This document shows, in pieces, positions 54,601 to 64,000 of a DNA stretch of 64,000 nucleotides (position 1 is its first letter; each line of letters opens with the position of its first letter). This DNA is from Podospora bellae-mahoneyi. Taxonomy: Eukaryota > Ascomycota > Sordariomycetes > Sordariales > Podosporaceae. The stretch covers positions 310,001-374,000 of the forward strand of contig NW_026946360.1 in NCBI RefSeq assembly GCF_035222275.1, given 5' to 3'. The notes beneath the pieces were generated by a model. The model ran no database searches. It had not been told where the DNA came from and saw only the letters and a program-made list of their open reading frames with translations. The translations under genes were made by a program, and so were the position numbers.

Positions 54601-57151
54601 TCTCTGAGCCGTAGAGTCGAGGAAGGTTCCCGGAACAAAGTTGCCCAACCATTCTTTGCGAGCATCGGCCTTCTTTTTGCTGAAGATCATGTCAAGCATT
54701 TGAGACTCCTCTGGCTTGAGTGTCTCGAATTCTTTGAGATGGCGATCCAGATCAGTGAAGTAGACTTGGGCGTCTTCGTTCGAAGAACTACCCAACCCCT
54801 TCAAGTACTTGTACTTCCACTTCCGGAGTTCATTCTTGTTGTTCTCTTTCCACGTCTCATACTCGACGAGGTTGAAGAACGACTTGGGACGCAGAGGCTT
54901 CTTTGGGTTTGTGCCTTGCCACACCTTGACGACAGGGGTGATGAACTGCTGGAAGAAGTTGGGGATGCGCAGCAGCGAAGGAAATTGAACCTCAAGGAAG
55001 TTGATGAGCAAGCCCTTGATATGACTGCCGTCCAAATCCTGATCGGCCATGATCATCAAATGGCCGTATCGGAGACCCCTGGTATCGGTGTACACTTGCT
55101 TGTGCTTCAAACCCAGGAACTTTTTGATGTTTTCGATTTCCTTATTCTTCATGATCTGCTCGGTCGATGCGTCACGCACGTTCAGCATCTTTCCACGAAG
55201 AGGGAACACGCCGATGCGATCCGGATCCAGGACAGCGCGACCAGCAACGGCCAATGCTCTGGCAGAGTCACCTTCCGTCAAGATGAGGGTACACTCGTGG
55301 CCACGCTTGGTGCCCGCTAAGTTGGCGTCGACAAGCTTCTCATTGCTCACACGAGCACGCTTGTTGCCGTCCGATTTTGCCAGCATCTTATCCGCTTTCC
55401 TTTCAGCAAACTCCATGATGTTGGCGATGACTTCAGACTTTTGGACCTTCTTGAGAAAGGCATCACTCAGGATACACTTGCTACCAAAGGCACTAACTTT
55501 GGTCGTCAGTTGCTCCTTGGTCTGGGAGGTGAAGGCGGGGTTGTCGACCAAACAGTTGATAAAGATGAAGATGTAGTTGCGGAAGTTGGCCGGCTTGAGA
55601 CCATGGCCCTTCTTCTTCTTGTTGAGCTCCTTCAGAAGGGCTTCGGTGATTTGATCGGCAATGTAGTTGACGTGTGTACCACCTGACGTTGTGGCGATAT
55701 TGTTGACGAAGGACACTTGTTGGAACGAACCATCTGACACAGTGAACCCCACCTGCCACGTTCTGCCCTTGTCCCTGACCTCCTCATACTCTACATTCGC
55801 AGCAGTAGGTTTCTCGCCTTCGGGAACAACGTCACCCCGCTCGGCAGCGATTGATTTGGCGTATAGCTGGCAATAGCCCTTGAACTTGGCGATCTTGAGT
55901 TGCTCACCGTTCAGCCAGACTTTGACGCTGGCCATGGTGCCTGCCATGTCGTACACACGGCGGTACATGAGGGCTTCCAAGTCGTCATCAATGCCGTTCT
56001 CCATGCCAAATCTCTTGTAGTCCGGAAGGAAGGTCACTCTGACGAAGTCGTTGGTCTTGTTGGCTGTGATTTTGGGCTTTTCCATCTTGGACATGTTGTC
56101 GGTCCAGGTCTGCTTGTATCGCTTGCCGTTGACGCTATCCTGGCACTCCAGAGTGAACTTCAAACTGAAGATATTGGTAAGCTTCGCACCGTAACCATTG
56201 CGACCACCGACCGTCTTCTTCTCATCATCGTCGTAGTTCGAACCGGTGAGAAGGTGACCAAAGATAAGCTCGGGGATATAGCAGCCCTCCTTCTGATGCA
56301 TCTCAACCGGGATTCCCTTGCCGTTGTTCTCGACTGAAATCTCACCCGTCTCGCGATCGACAGTCACCTTGAGAAAGGTCATGGAGGCATCGCGCTGACT
56401 GTTGTCCGCGGCGTTGACAAGGATTTCGTCAAAGATCTTGTAGAGACCAGGAACAAAGGATACAACACGATTTTCCATCAACTTTTCCGTCTTGTTGAAA
56501 ACCCACATCTTTTGGTCGGTGCGTTCAACGGACCCGATATAGGTATCGGGGCGCTTGATGATGTGCTCGAGCTGCGTGAGCTTCTGGTATGTTTCGGTGG
56601 CGGATTTGGAGGACTTGGAGGCAGCTGCCAGGGCTGGCTCATCGTCGATCAGCATGCTGTCGTTCTCGATCTCAGCCAGTGGCTTGCCACTGGACTTCTT
56701 CGCCGGTGCCTTCTTCTGCTTCTTAGCCATCGGAGGAGTGCTGGAGAGAGGCCTATCGTCATCGCTATCATCGCTATCCGGCTTCGTTCTCTTCTTGGGC
56801 GCCGCCTTCGCCTTGCCGACCGTGAGCTTGGTTTGGACCATCTTGGCAGCTTTCGCGGCAGGCGCTTTCTTCGGCGCAGCCTTAGCTTTTGTTTTCTGTA
56901 GCAGATGTTGTTAGCTTTGCTGTTGCTTGCGCTTGTATTGGTAGAATAGCTCAGTATTCAGAGTTGGTGCTTCAACTGAGCGATCCTTTGCTGCCGCCGA
57001 GGTACCGCTGGGTAACCAGACTAGATGCAGTCTGCAAAACCAATTCAAAGACGAAGGGAAGGGCACCAGGAAACATACGTACCACCTCTGGTGAGTATCC
57101 GTCAGACTCGCTCTGGGCAGTGTCAAAGACGGACTCCACGTCTGAATCCAT
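51658..57151 (-). CDS. TOP2: DNA topoisomerase II
   Basis: Two exons, 57151-57083 and 56895-51658, with a 187-bp intron (1768 aa). Exon 1 encodes MDSDVESVFDTAQSESDGYS, a typical fungal start. The GHKL ATPase has KIFDEILVNAADNSQRD and GGRNGYGAKLTNIFSLKF. TOPRIM has LTEGDSARALAVAG (near 564) and DQDLDGSHIKGLLINF (near 641), the magnesium-binding acidic residues. The cleavage-religation domain has SARYIHTRLSP with active-site Tyr901, and PAYHHGEQSLQQTIIGLAQ-type winged helix just before. The enzyme passes one duplex through another to untangle chromosomes. The C-terminal 450 residues are charged and repetitive: three close repeats of KPPxKR-AAAA-KAKP-YKLSDD lie near 52370-52632. Intron 1 is three times longer than most in the window. 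Confidence 0.96.
52370..52632. repeat. Tandem ~29-codon repeats in the Top2 tail
   Basis: Three in-frame units of about 28-31 codons: KPPVKRVAAAAAKAKPSYKL-SDNESDEEVEE, KPPVKRAAAAKAKPSYKLSD-DDSEDDFEA and KPPAKRAAAAKAKPMYKLSD-DSDSDD, each an acidic Ser/Asp cluster joined to a basic Ala/Lys block. The cluster resembles CK2 sites. A more diverged relative (RAAAAKSKYVVSDDSDEDF) lies just N-terminal. Similarity between the DNA copies suggests recent internal duplication. Confidence 0.85.
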
Positions 57152-60100
57152 GTTGGCGATGACCTGGGAGGCGCGTTCCTCAAGTCGCGCGTCGCAAAGT
57201 CTTTAGCGCAACGTGAAAAGGTGCGGCAGAGGGAGAGCAAAGGCTTTGTTCTTTGGTACATGCAAAATTCAAAGGTGGAAAAGGGTCGAAATAAGACGAA
57301 GTCTCGACACCACACGACGCAACAATGGCGAAAAAAAAAGAGATTCCGCGAGAGGCCTCGATCAACTCGCCCAGCGTTTGTCGTCGAGTCGAAGGGAGTA
57401 GGCAAAATGAGAAGGAATGGAGGGGTCGCGTCACAAGAAAGAGTTAAGAGGGATTGTTGTGGCGAGTGTAGCCGGCCGCAGGTAAACAAAATCGTCGTTG
57501 TGCGTGGTCTCAGTGGTGGGTGTACTGTGAGCCTGCTGTGCGTTGTGTTCAATATTTCGTAGGGCGAGTTTTCCTCGACTAGGGTCTTCAATGCCGTGTC
57601 CAGGCACCATACGCGAACGAGACGCGACTTCCTGCTGAAAGTGGGGTCGGGGCTTGTGGTGCCTCAGGCCTGGCAAAACAAGAATCAGTAGCCCCACTTC
57701 TGCCAAGTTTCAGGAGCACCCAAGTGTCTGGCAGGTGGTAGATTAGAAGAGGCAACGGAGCCTTCCATCTAATGACTAGCCAATCATTTTACACAATTTC
57801 TTTCACCCATCTAGGCACAAACCACGGGCAACCGAAGAACGAACGACATTCCATTTTTCAGTTCAACACTTCCTGCCGTGATTCATCTTCCCGAGCTGGC
57901 CCTAATGACCCAAAGGGCCTCAATGGAAGGAACTGCCAGAAGGCCCCAAAAGATGGATAGCCAGATGACCCTACCGTGGAGGCACCAACGAAAATTTGCG
58001 ACTTCAGCGTCGACACATGATGCAGATGAATTTCCAGGTTCCCACCCTCCTCACCTCAGTGGTCCCAGCTTCCGAGTTGTTTGCTCAGATTTGCAGTTCT
58101 TTGGCGAATCCGGAATCGTACACGTCTCTTTTCTCCGCCTGATTCACTGCCAGTTCCTTGCTCGTCCACACAGACTGGTCCGACTGGTCCGACTTCCAGC
58201 TGCGACAAGCGAGTAGCGGTACGACCACCACCGGCATCCCGTTTTTGTGTGCTCTCTTGCAAAGCCCATGCTCCCAAGGGACTCAAGAATTCAAGGCTAC
58301 CCATCGGCTCTTTTCTACATATTGGATGGGTATCCCACCCCGCACAAAAATATCGAGTCTCGAGACGCTGGTTACATGTTGTATAGTTCAGTGCGCCCCT
58401 AGCCACGTTTGGTGAATTGTACTCGCCGCCGCCCATGCTAATTTAGATTGCTGTGGCCCAGCCTGGCAGTCCCCAGCCTGCCCAAAACCATTGCTGGCAA
58501 TTGTTTGGATCGGGTCTCGAGAATGAACCCCACGGCAGCTACATGCTTTCCGCTTCGGTATGCCGGCGTCCGGTCGCCTCCATATCGCATCTGTTCCAGG
58601 ACCAATCCGATCTAGGACTGCGGGCCCTGGCTTCTTCTATGGGGGACGAGGCTGTGGAGTTGTCTGTACCTCCTCGCAGACAGTCCTTTTCGATGTGGAT
58701 CGAGACTCTCTACGCGTGACGAATGGGATGCTGTCGCGGCTCTGGATACCAGCAATGCTGTGGCACCTTGCGTCTGCTTGCAACATCCGGCGGATACAGG
58801 CTTCTCTTCCAATGCCCCGACGTGCTGCGTACAGCCGTGACAGTGACAGCTGGAGCTGTCTTACAACGGCGTGTAAAGGCTTTTGGAAGGTCACCCTTCT
58901 CGCTCGGTAACACGTCTAAGACCTCAACAGTATTTTACACATCTGGAATGTGATGCTCCCGGCTGGCAGACTGGCAGTCGGGGTCTCCTTGGACTGGACT
59001 GGGCATCAGTCTGCTTGTCCCTGATATCTCCCCGATGATGGTACTGTCTTCGAGTGGCTATGAACGTCAACTTTGGCAGGGGGTGTCTCGAATACACTAA
59101 TACCAGATTATGGGGGGCTCTGGTCGTCACTTGAACCGGTAGATTGTCTCGGCATAGCCGGTCAATCTTTCAGTCTTGCAAACCGGCCTAGGTTGCTCTT
59201 AAATTGGGGGCGGGCCTTTCCACCACCCTCTGCCGGCGCGGCATTGCGAGAACTGTGATCGGCGATGTCTGCTATGACTGCTGCTATAGGTTCACTTCTC
59301 CTGTCCGCCGGCGACTTCACTGGGCCTTCTTCGGGCTCTGTACATCCGTTTGAGGCACCATACTGTCTGTGTTGGGCAGAACACTGTTGCGCATTGGCTC
59401 AGCGGGTGCTCACAGAAGTCGTCGCCGCGGGCTTTGAGCATGCCTAAGCGGCCGAGAGTCGAGGACTCCATGTAGCCCTAAACATACGACAAGAAGCTGT
59501 CGCCTGAGTTGGGCGAAATGGGGCCGCCCGATCTTCGTCAATGCCGAAGCAGGGTATACAGCACGGAGCTGGCCAGAGGATTGCAGCTCTTTCTGGTTCT
59601 ACTCACTATCTGTAGCCAGCCTTTGCGCCACATCTTTTTTGAACTTCATCACTTCGCTGGCTGACTTTGACTCGTCCAGTTGACAGTATGTCAAATTTGT
59701 GCCGTCTCGCTCTCCCTTCCCTGTCCTAGCCACCTGAAGGGCGATAACAGAAGAAAATATTTTTGTTGAGAGGAAGGATGCCTGATCGCCAACGTGGACA
59801 GCAGGTCAGCAAAACACCTGTACTTCTTTCGGACACTTTTTCGGTGCAAACTTGTACAAGGTCAAGCTCGTGGGTGGGCAAGGCACAGTGCATTTGACAG
59901 ATGCTCTTTTCCGCTGTATTGCGGCGAATCTCGGCGGAGAATATTGCGGAAAAGGATTTTGCTCCTGTCTTTCTCTCGGGCTTCTCGAAGAGGCATGGAA
60001 TATCACGGAATCGAGTTGCAATATGGCCATTTCGATTGGGAAAGTTATGGGTGCCTGGCAGCCCCTCTTGGTTCCTGGGCTGGGATGACTTCAAAGCAAT

Positions 60101-61387
60101 CAATTTGACAGGCAATACGGTCGTCGGGGCGTCCTTCTAAAACAAGTCATCTGACGGCCAATTATTACGCATCAGCAGCAAGAGATCCAAATGCTGACGG
60201 GCTCTTCATCCCCTGAAACGAGCTATCAAAACACGTCCTAACGACAGAGGTAAAGCGGCCACGTGTGTCGAGTCAGTTAATCACTTGGGATTGCGGTGCT
60301 AGATGAGACGACGATGATGCTCCCTATTTTCTCTTTGTTACACGCTCACATCGACGGAGTAGCCAAATAAGCCAACAATCTCAGCGGCAACCCTTCTGCA
60401 GCCATCCGACAGTCTCCCTCCTGCCCAGGGCTTATCGAACAAGGCCTGTCCCTGCGAGAAGTTCATGGACCGCACTTGCCTCCCCAAACCTCTTTGTTCG
60501 GCCTTTGGCGGAACATGTAGACAACTTCCGGGGGCCTTTTGGTGTTGATATCCACTTGAGGCACAAACACCTCTGGGATGTGTCGTGTTAGCTTCACTCG
60601 ACTCCAATCTTTCTCGTAGATTGTCTGGAACCGCAAAAGTTTACGAGGGCCAATACCGAAAACCTTGTTCTTGGAAAGTGTGGCTATCTCACGGCTCTCT
60701 CAACAGTGTGTTCCCACAATCCTGCCGCATATCTGGACCTATGATCTCGTGCCGAACATAGCCCGACAGGAGACACAGTCACCAAAACCATAGTGGCACC
60801 CCAATCCAGCCGGTCTGCCTCGCCGCCTGGCTCTGGATGTTCCAGCTATTTCTCAGCGTGCTGCCATCGTTTGAACCATCATTCATCGGGCTATCGACCG
60901 CCTTTTCCCCGTCATTTCTCACATTTGGGCTCTCGCTCAGGTGAGCAAAGAGCGGTGGGAAGACCAAACAAACCCCTACTCGCCAGGAAGTCGAATCCCT
61001 GGATGCCCCGGACAAAGGAATCACATCGAGAACGCTGCGCGGACGAAATCTGTCTCTCGCGGCTGCATGACACTGCGTGCCGGTGGTCAAGAAAAGAAAG
61101 GCAACACCCGAGCTCCTTGTTGCTGTGTGCGAGCCTCAAGGAGTATTTACAGGCTTCCCAGCTTGCGAGGGTGCTCTGCGTGGGCTTTGTTGTTTGTAGC
61201 CTGAAAGGGAATGGGTTTCCAACATCAAGTCTCTCTCAGCCACAGACGCAAGCACTGTCTGACTTGGTGATTGTGTCCCCTCCAGTCGCTAGGCCTGCCA
61301 CCCTTATTACCCCTCCCATCTCTCTCCCCAAGAGTTGCAGTGGTAGCGAGCGAGTCACGCGAGACATCTCCACAACATATCACCGCC
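57152..61387. other. Gene-poor stretch, 4.2 kb
   Basis: Between divergent TOP2 and the APSES gene. The first part is TOP2 promoter. The last part, C/T-rich near 61290-61340, is probably the APSES leader. In between there is no convincing gene except a coding-like strip at 60463-60699 (listed separately). Many short frames exist on both strands without splice partners; no terminal repeats or transposase-like sequence was seen. Confidence 0.5.
60463..60699 (-). pseudogene. Unidentified coding-like relic
   Basis: A 78-codon open strip on the minus strand with protein-like composition: ESREIATLSKNKVFGIGPRK, then LLRFQTIYEKDWSRVKLTRH, then IPEVFVPQVDINTKRPPEVV and YMFRQRPNKEVWGG. It starts just after a stop, has no Met start in place, and ends at a stop. 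A second frame downstream (60338-60460) encodes LSDGCRRVAAEIVGLFGYSVDV, which could be a continuation. I do not recognise the family. It may be an exon of an unannotated gene or a decayed gene piece; random origin cannot be excluded. Confidence 0.3.
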
Positions 61388-63483
61388 ATGGTATCAGTAG
61401 CCTCTCTTCTTAACCCGGAGCCTCCTCGGGCTCCGTTGCCAAGTTCTCGACCTAGTCAATTCGCTTCACCTTCAGCTCGTCCAGCTGTCGCCTTTACATC
61501 AGGACCATCACCCGACAGGCCGGGGACCAGGACAGCAAACATGCAAGACGATCCCAGACCAGCTCGACATGCAGTCAGAGGCATGGTGAACTATCCACCG
61601 TTCGAGGATCTAGATGCAGCCTCGCTCCACGAGGTCCACAGGTTCCATGTGTCAGATCTGCGGGAGATTCAGAGCAACTGCCGCCGGATTCCTTACCACA
61701 GCCAAAAGAAAGACTTCTATCAGAAGACCGGGCGAGAAAGCTTCGAAGGTAAACCAACAAGAAGTCCGGACTGCATCGCGGGATACCTGTACTGACTTTG
61801 ACAGTTTTCGAGTACTCTTTTAGACTTCCCAGGGACAGTCGCCTTCGATCAGACAACACTTACACCGTCATGTGGGATTACAATGTTGGCCTCGTGCGCA
61901 TGACTCCATTCTTCAAGTGTCTTGAATACGGGAAGGTTTGTTTGTTCCGGTGCTCGGTCCTGGATGAGGAGGGAAATTTGCTGATTACATTAGACTACTC
62001 CTGCGAAAATGCTCAACCAGAACCCGGGGCTCAAGGACATTACGCACAGCATCACTGGGGGATCTATTATCGCCCAAGGTATGCTATGCACGAGAGATTA
62101 CCTACGATAGATATGCTAATGCATGTCGCAGGCTACTGGATGCCATACTCCTGTGCCAAGGCTGTCTGTGCAACATTCTGTTACCAGATTGCAGGTGCCC
62201 TGATTCCCCTATTCGGCCCAAGTTTCCCCTCGGAGTGCATTCGGGAAGGTATGCCCGGCTACAAACACATGGTCATCGATCCCGACATCATTGCCAAAGC
62301 TAGGCTGGAGGCAAGGCGACTGCTACATCTTCCAACACCACGCAGTGGCCCTCTACTCAGTCCACGCATGTCTCGCAGCGTCAGTCCTCGACCATGTCCA
62401 CGACCGCCCCGGCTGGCCGCCGAGCCCTACAGCAATCGGATAGACTACGATCGACCGATGCCTTTGAGTCCGCATAGTAACGCAGACCACGAATTCTATG
62501 CTGGATCGCCTGATATCTACAGTCGTAATACACTCACCGAGTTCATGCCCGGCGGATATGGGACTGGTATCCGTCCACCACCAATGAACACTCCAACAAG
62601 ATGGACTCCAGTAAACCTTCCACGGCCGTATCCATCGTATCGCTCTGATCCATCTACTGAACGGGAGCAGCGTCGCCCGCAGCATCAACACCATCAATAT
62701 CCGCAACCATGGACAAGGAACAACATTGAAGACAAGTCCTACGGATCTCGAGCCAATCCCTGGCTCTCGGCAGTTCCACGTATTCCATCACCATACCCTC
62801 AACGCGCCGTACGGTCCCCCACCATTCAAAATACTACTGCACGACCATACGAGCGTCCCGCGCATACGCTACCACCCATTCGAAGTCTCTATCAAAGCCT
62901 TGGTGCGAATAAACGGATATTTGATCAGATCGAGCGGCCTACAAGCAGTCACTCCATGCCCGCAACTGACCAAAGGCCGGATATTAGTCCTTACCCCAAA
63001 CTCCGTGGTCTTCCTCCCGCCTCGCGATCCCTAAGCCCGAGTATGCAACCAGTTAGGCCGGCTTCGGAGGAGGATGCTGCGCTAACACTGATGCGACTTT
63101 GCGAAAAAACGGGCAAGCAGGAGGAGAAACAGGAGCGAGAGCAGAGACAAGATGATGCCATTCCGGAGAGTTCAGGTGTGGGACCAAAAGGCGAGAGCAA
63201 TACTATTTCCAGCAGCCTGGTAACGACTATCGGCAGTCCTACGTGCAGCAGCGGCGGCCAGACAAGGGTATGGAGCGAGGATGCTGATTTGAAGATGGAG
63301 CACGCCAGCACACCGTCATCTCCACATGCTGGCGACGCCAATGTGACTTCCACACCCAATTCACTGGCCACCAGGTCCGTGTTCTCCTCCTCTGACGCCG
63401 ACGACGAAGACAATGATGATTGCAACGACGATGTAAGTCCAAGGCGCAGGGGAGGGTCAAAGAGGAGGAGGGTTCTGAGCTGA
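61388..63483 (+). CDS. Xbp1-like APSES/KilA-N transcription factor
   Basis: Four exons: 61388-61748, 61805-61935, 61994-62078 and 62132-63483 (642 aa). Introns are 56, 58 and 53 bp and all joins keep frame. A Pro/Ser-rich head (MVSVASLLNPEPP) precedes the DNA-binding domain assembled over four exons: FEYSFRLPRDS, MWDYNVGLVRMTPFFKCLEY, then GKTTPAKMLNQNPGLKDITH, SITGGSIIAQGYWMPYSCAK and AVCATFCYQIAGALIPLFGP (about 121-225). This matches fungal APSES factors of the Xbp1 group, stress- and development-linked repressors. The rest is disordered, Pro/Ser/Arg-rich, with an acidic end and a basic terminal stretch SPRRRGGSKRRRVLS that could be a nuclear signal. The start ATG has a good context (GCCATGG). 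Confidence 0.88.
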
Positions 63484-64000
63484 TGTGATGAAATTTGGCT
63501 GCTGCTCTCGATGTTCATTTTACGCTACACTGCCAGTATTCCTGGGGTTTTGCTCAAGTCATTATCCACTTCATTCTCATCTTCCACATGTCACTATTTC
63601 ATTGTTACCTAAATAGCCAACACCACCTGCCACGTGGGTGGGATTTGGGAAGCCAGGTCTCGGGCTGGTTTTGTCGGGTATGGATTTCATGGTATGAGCA
63701 AAGGGTTGAGGGAAATTCCTGGTGTTTGGAGGCAATGGGACAAGAAAAGAAAAAGGAGGCGCTTCGGTTTGGGGGGTTTTATTCACAAGGCAGTTGGCGA
63801 GCATTGATATTGGAATGTTACTGCTTGTTCTTTGCATATGTTACCTGAGTTCATGGCTATGCTTATCGGTCTTTTCTTGTTTTCTTTCCTTCGTTTTCAT
63901 AATTCTTGAATATTTGGCATTGCTGCTGGGGAAGTTTTTTTGGGTGAGGAACAGAAAACGAAAAGCTAGACACCGCCGGGCAAACACGAAGAGGACTTTG
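63484..64000. other. 3' flank of the APSES gene, window edge
   Basis: 517 bp, A/T-rich toward the end. No gene seen; probably 3' UTR and intergenic DNA. Confidence 0.5.

Noticed and set aside
54391-55320. 309-codon plus-strand frame inside TOP2
   Set aside because: Same reason: complementary to the TOPRIM and winged-helix coding region.
59726-60115. 129-codon minus-strand frame
   Set aside because: Cys-rich, mixed translation without recognisable domain; plus-strand frames of equal length overlap it.
60793-61413. 206-codon plus-strand frame before the APSES gene
   Set aside because: Runs into the true start in another frame; translation is Ser/Pro/Arg-rich leader-like sequence.

Overview
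The window looks like nuclear DNA of a filamentous ascomycete, most likely a sordariomycete (Sordariales-like). Genes are compact, with 50-80 bp introns that carry GTRNGT donors and CTAAC/CTGAC branch sites, and coding third positions are GC-rich. The families are typically fungal: LCP5, MED4, ALG10, HPPK-DHPS, SUR7, GH76, an Xbp1-like APSES factor and GPI-anchored wall proteins. The order was inferred from protein resemblance and intron style, not from a search. Exon borders were worked out by hand from splice consensus and reading frame. No rRNA gene, convincing tRNA, CRISPR array or intact mobile element was found.

Layout. 0.4-2.4 kb (-): a single-ring, ClpB/Skd3-like AAA+ protein with an ankyrin-like N-terminus. 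3.6-4.8 kb (+): a decayed flavin monooxygenase. 4.9-13.8 kb: LCP5 (-) and an EMP70/TMN protein (+), then MED4 (-) divergent from QCR10 (+), then ALG10 (+). 14.3-18.8 kb: a small conserved-looking unknown (-), a 3-kb gene-poor stretch, then a small secreted protein (+) followed by a broken copy of itself. 19.1-24.8 kb: an NmrA-like protein (-), mitochondrially targeted HPPK-DHPS of folate synthesis (-) and nitronate monooxygenase (+). 26.0-34.8 kb: a SUR7-like tetraspanner (+), reticulon (-) and a Gyp5-like RabGAP (-). 37.0-39.1 kb: a glutamine-rich protein (-). 40.6-44.2 kb: a CE16/GDSL esterase (-) divergent from histidinol-phosphate aminotransferase (+), whose promoter carries two CPC1/Gcn4-type sites and a TATA box. 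44.4-51.2 kb: a cell-surface run of GH76 mannosidase (-), two divergent related GPI-anchored proteins and an MscL-type mechanosensitive channel (-). 51.7-57.2 kb: DNA topoisomerase II (-). After a 4.2-kb non-coding stretch comes an Xbp1-like APSES/KilA-N transcription factor (+, 61.4-63.5 kb).

Most genes are unrelated housekeeping functions (rRNA maturation, Mediator, N-glycosylation, respiration, ER shape, vesicle traffic, DNA topology, folate and histidine synthesis), so no pathway cluster or secondary-metabolite cluster is evident. The parts most worth a second look are the divergent GPI-protein pair, the secreted-protein duplicate, the LEA-like loop of the SUR7 protein, the MscL with a predicted zinc-binding tail, the tandem repeats in the Top2 tail, and an unidentified coding-like relic at 60.5 kb.
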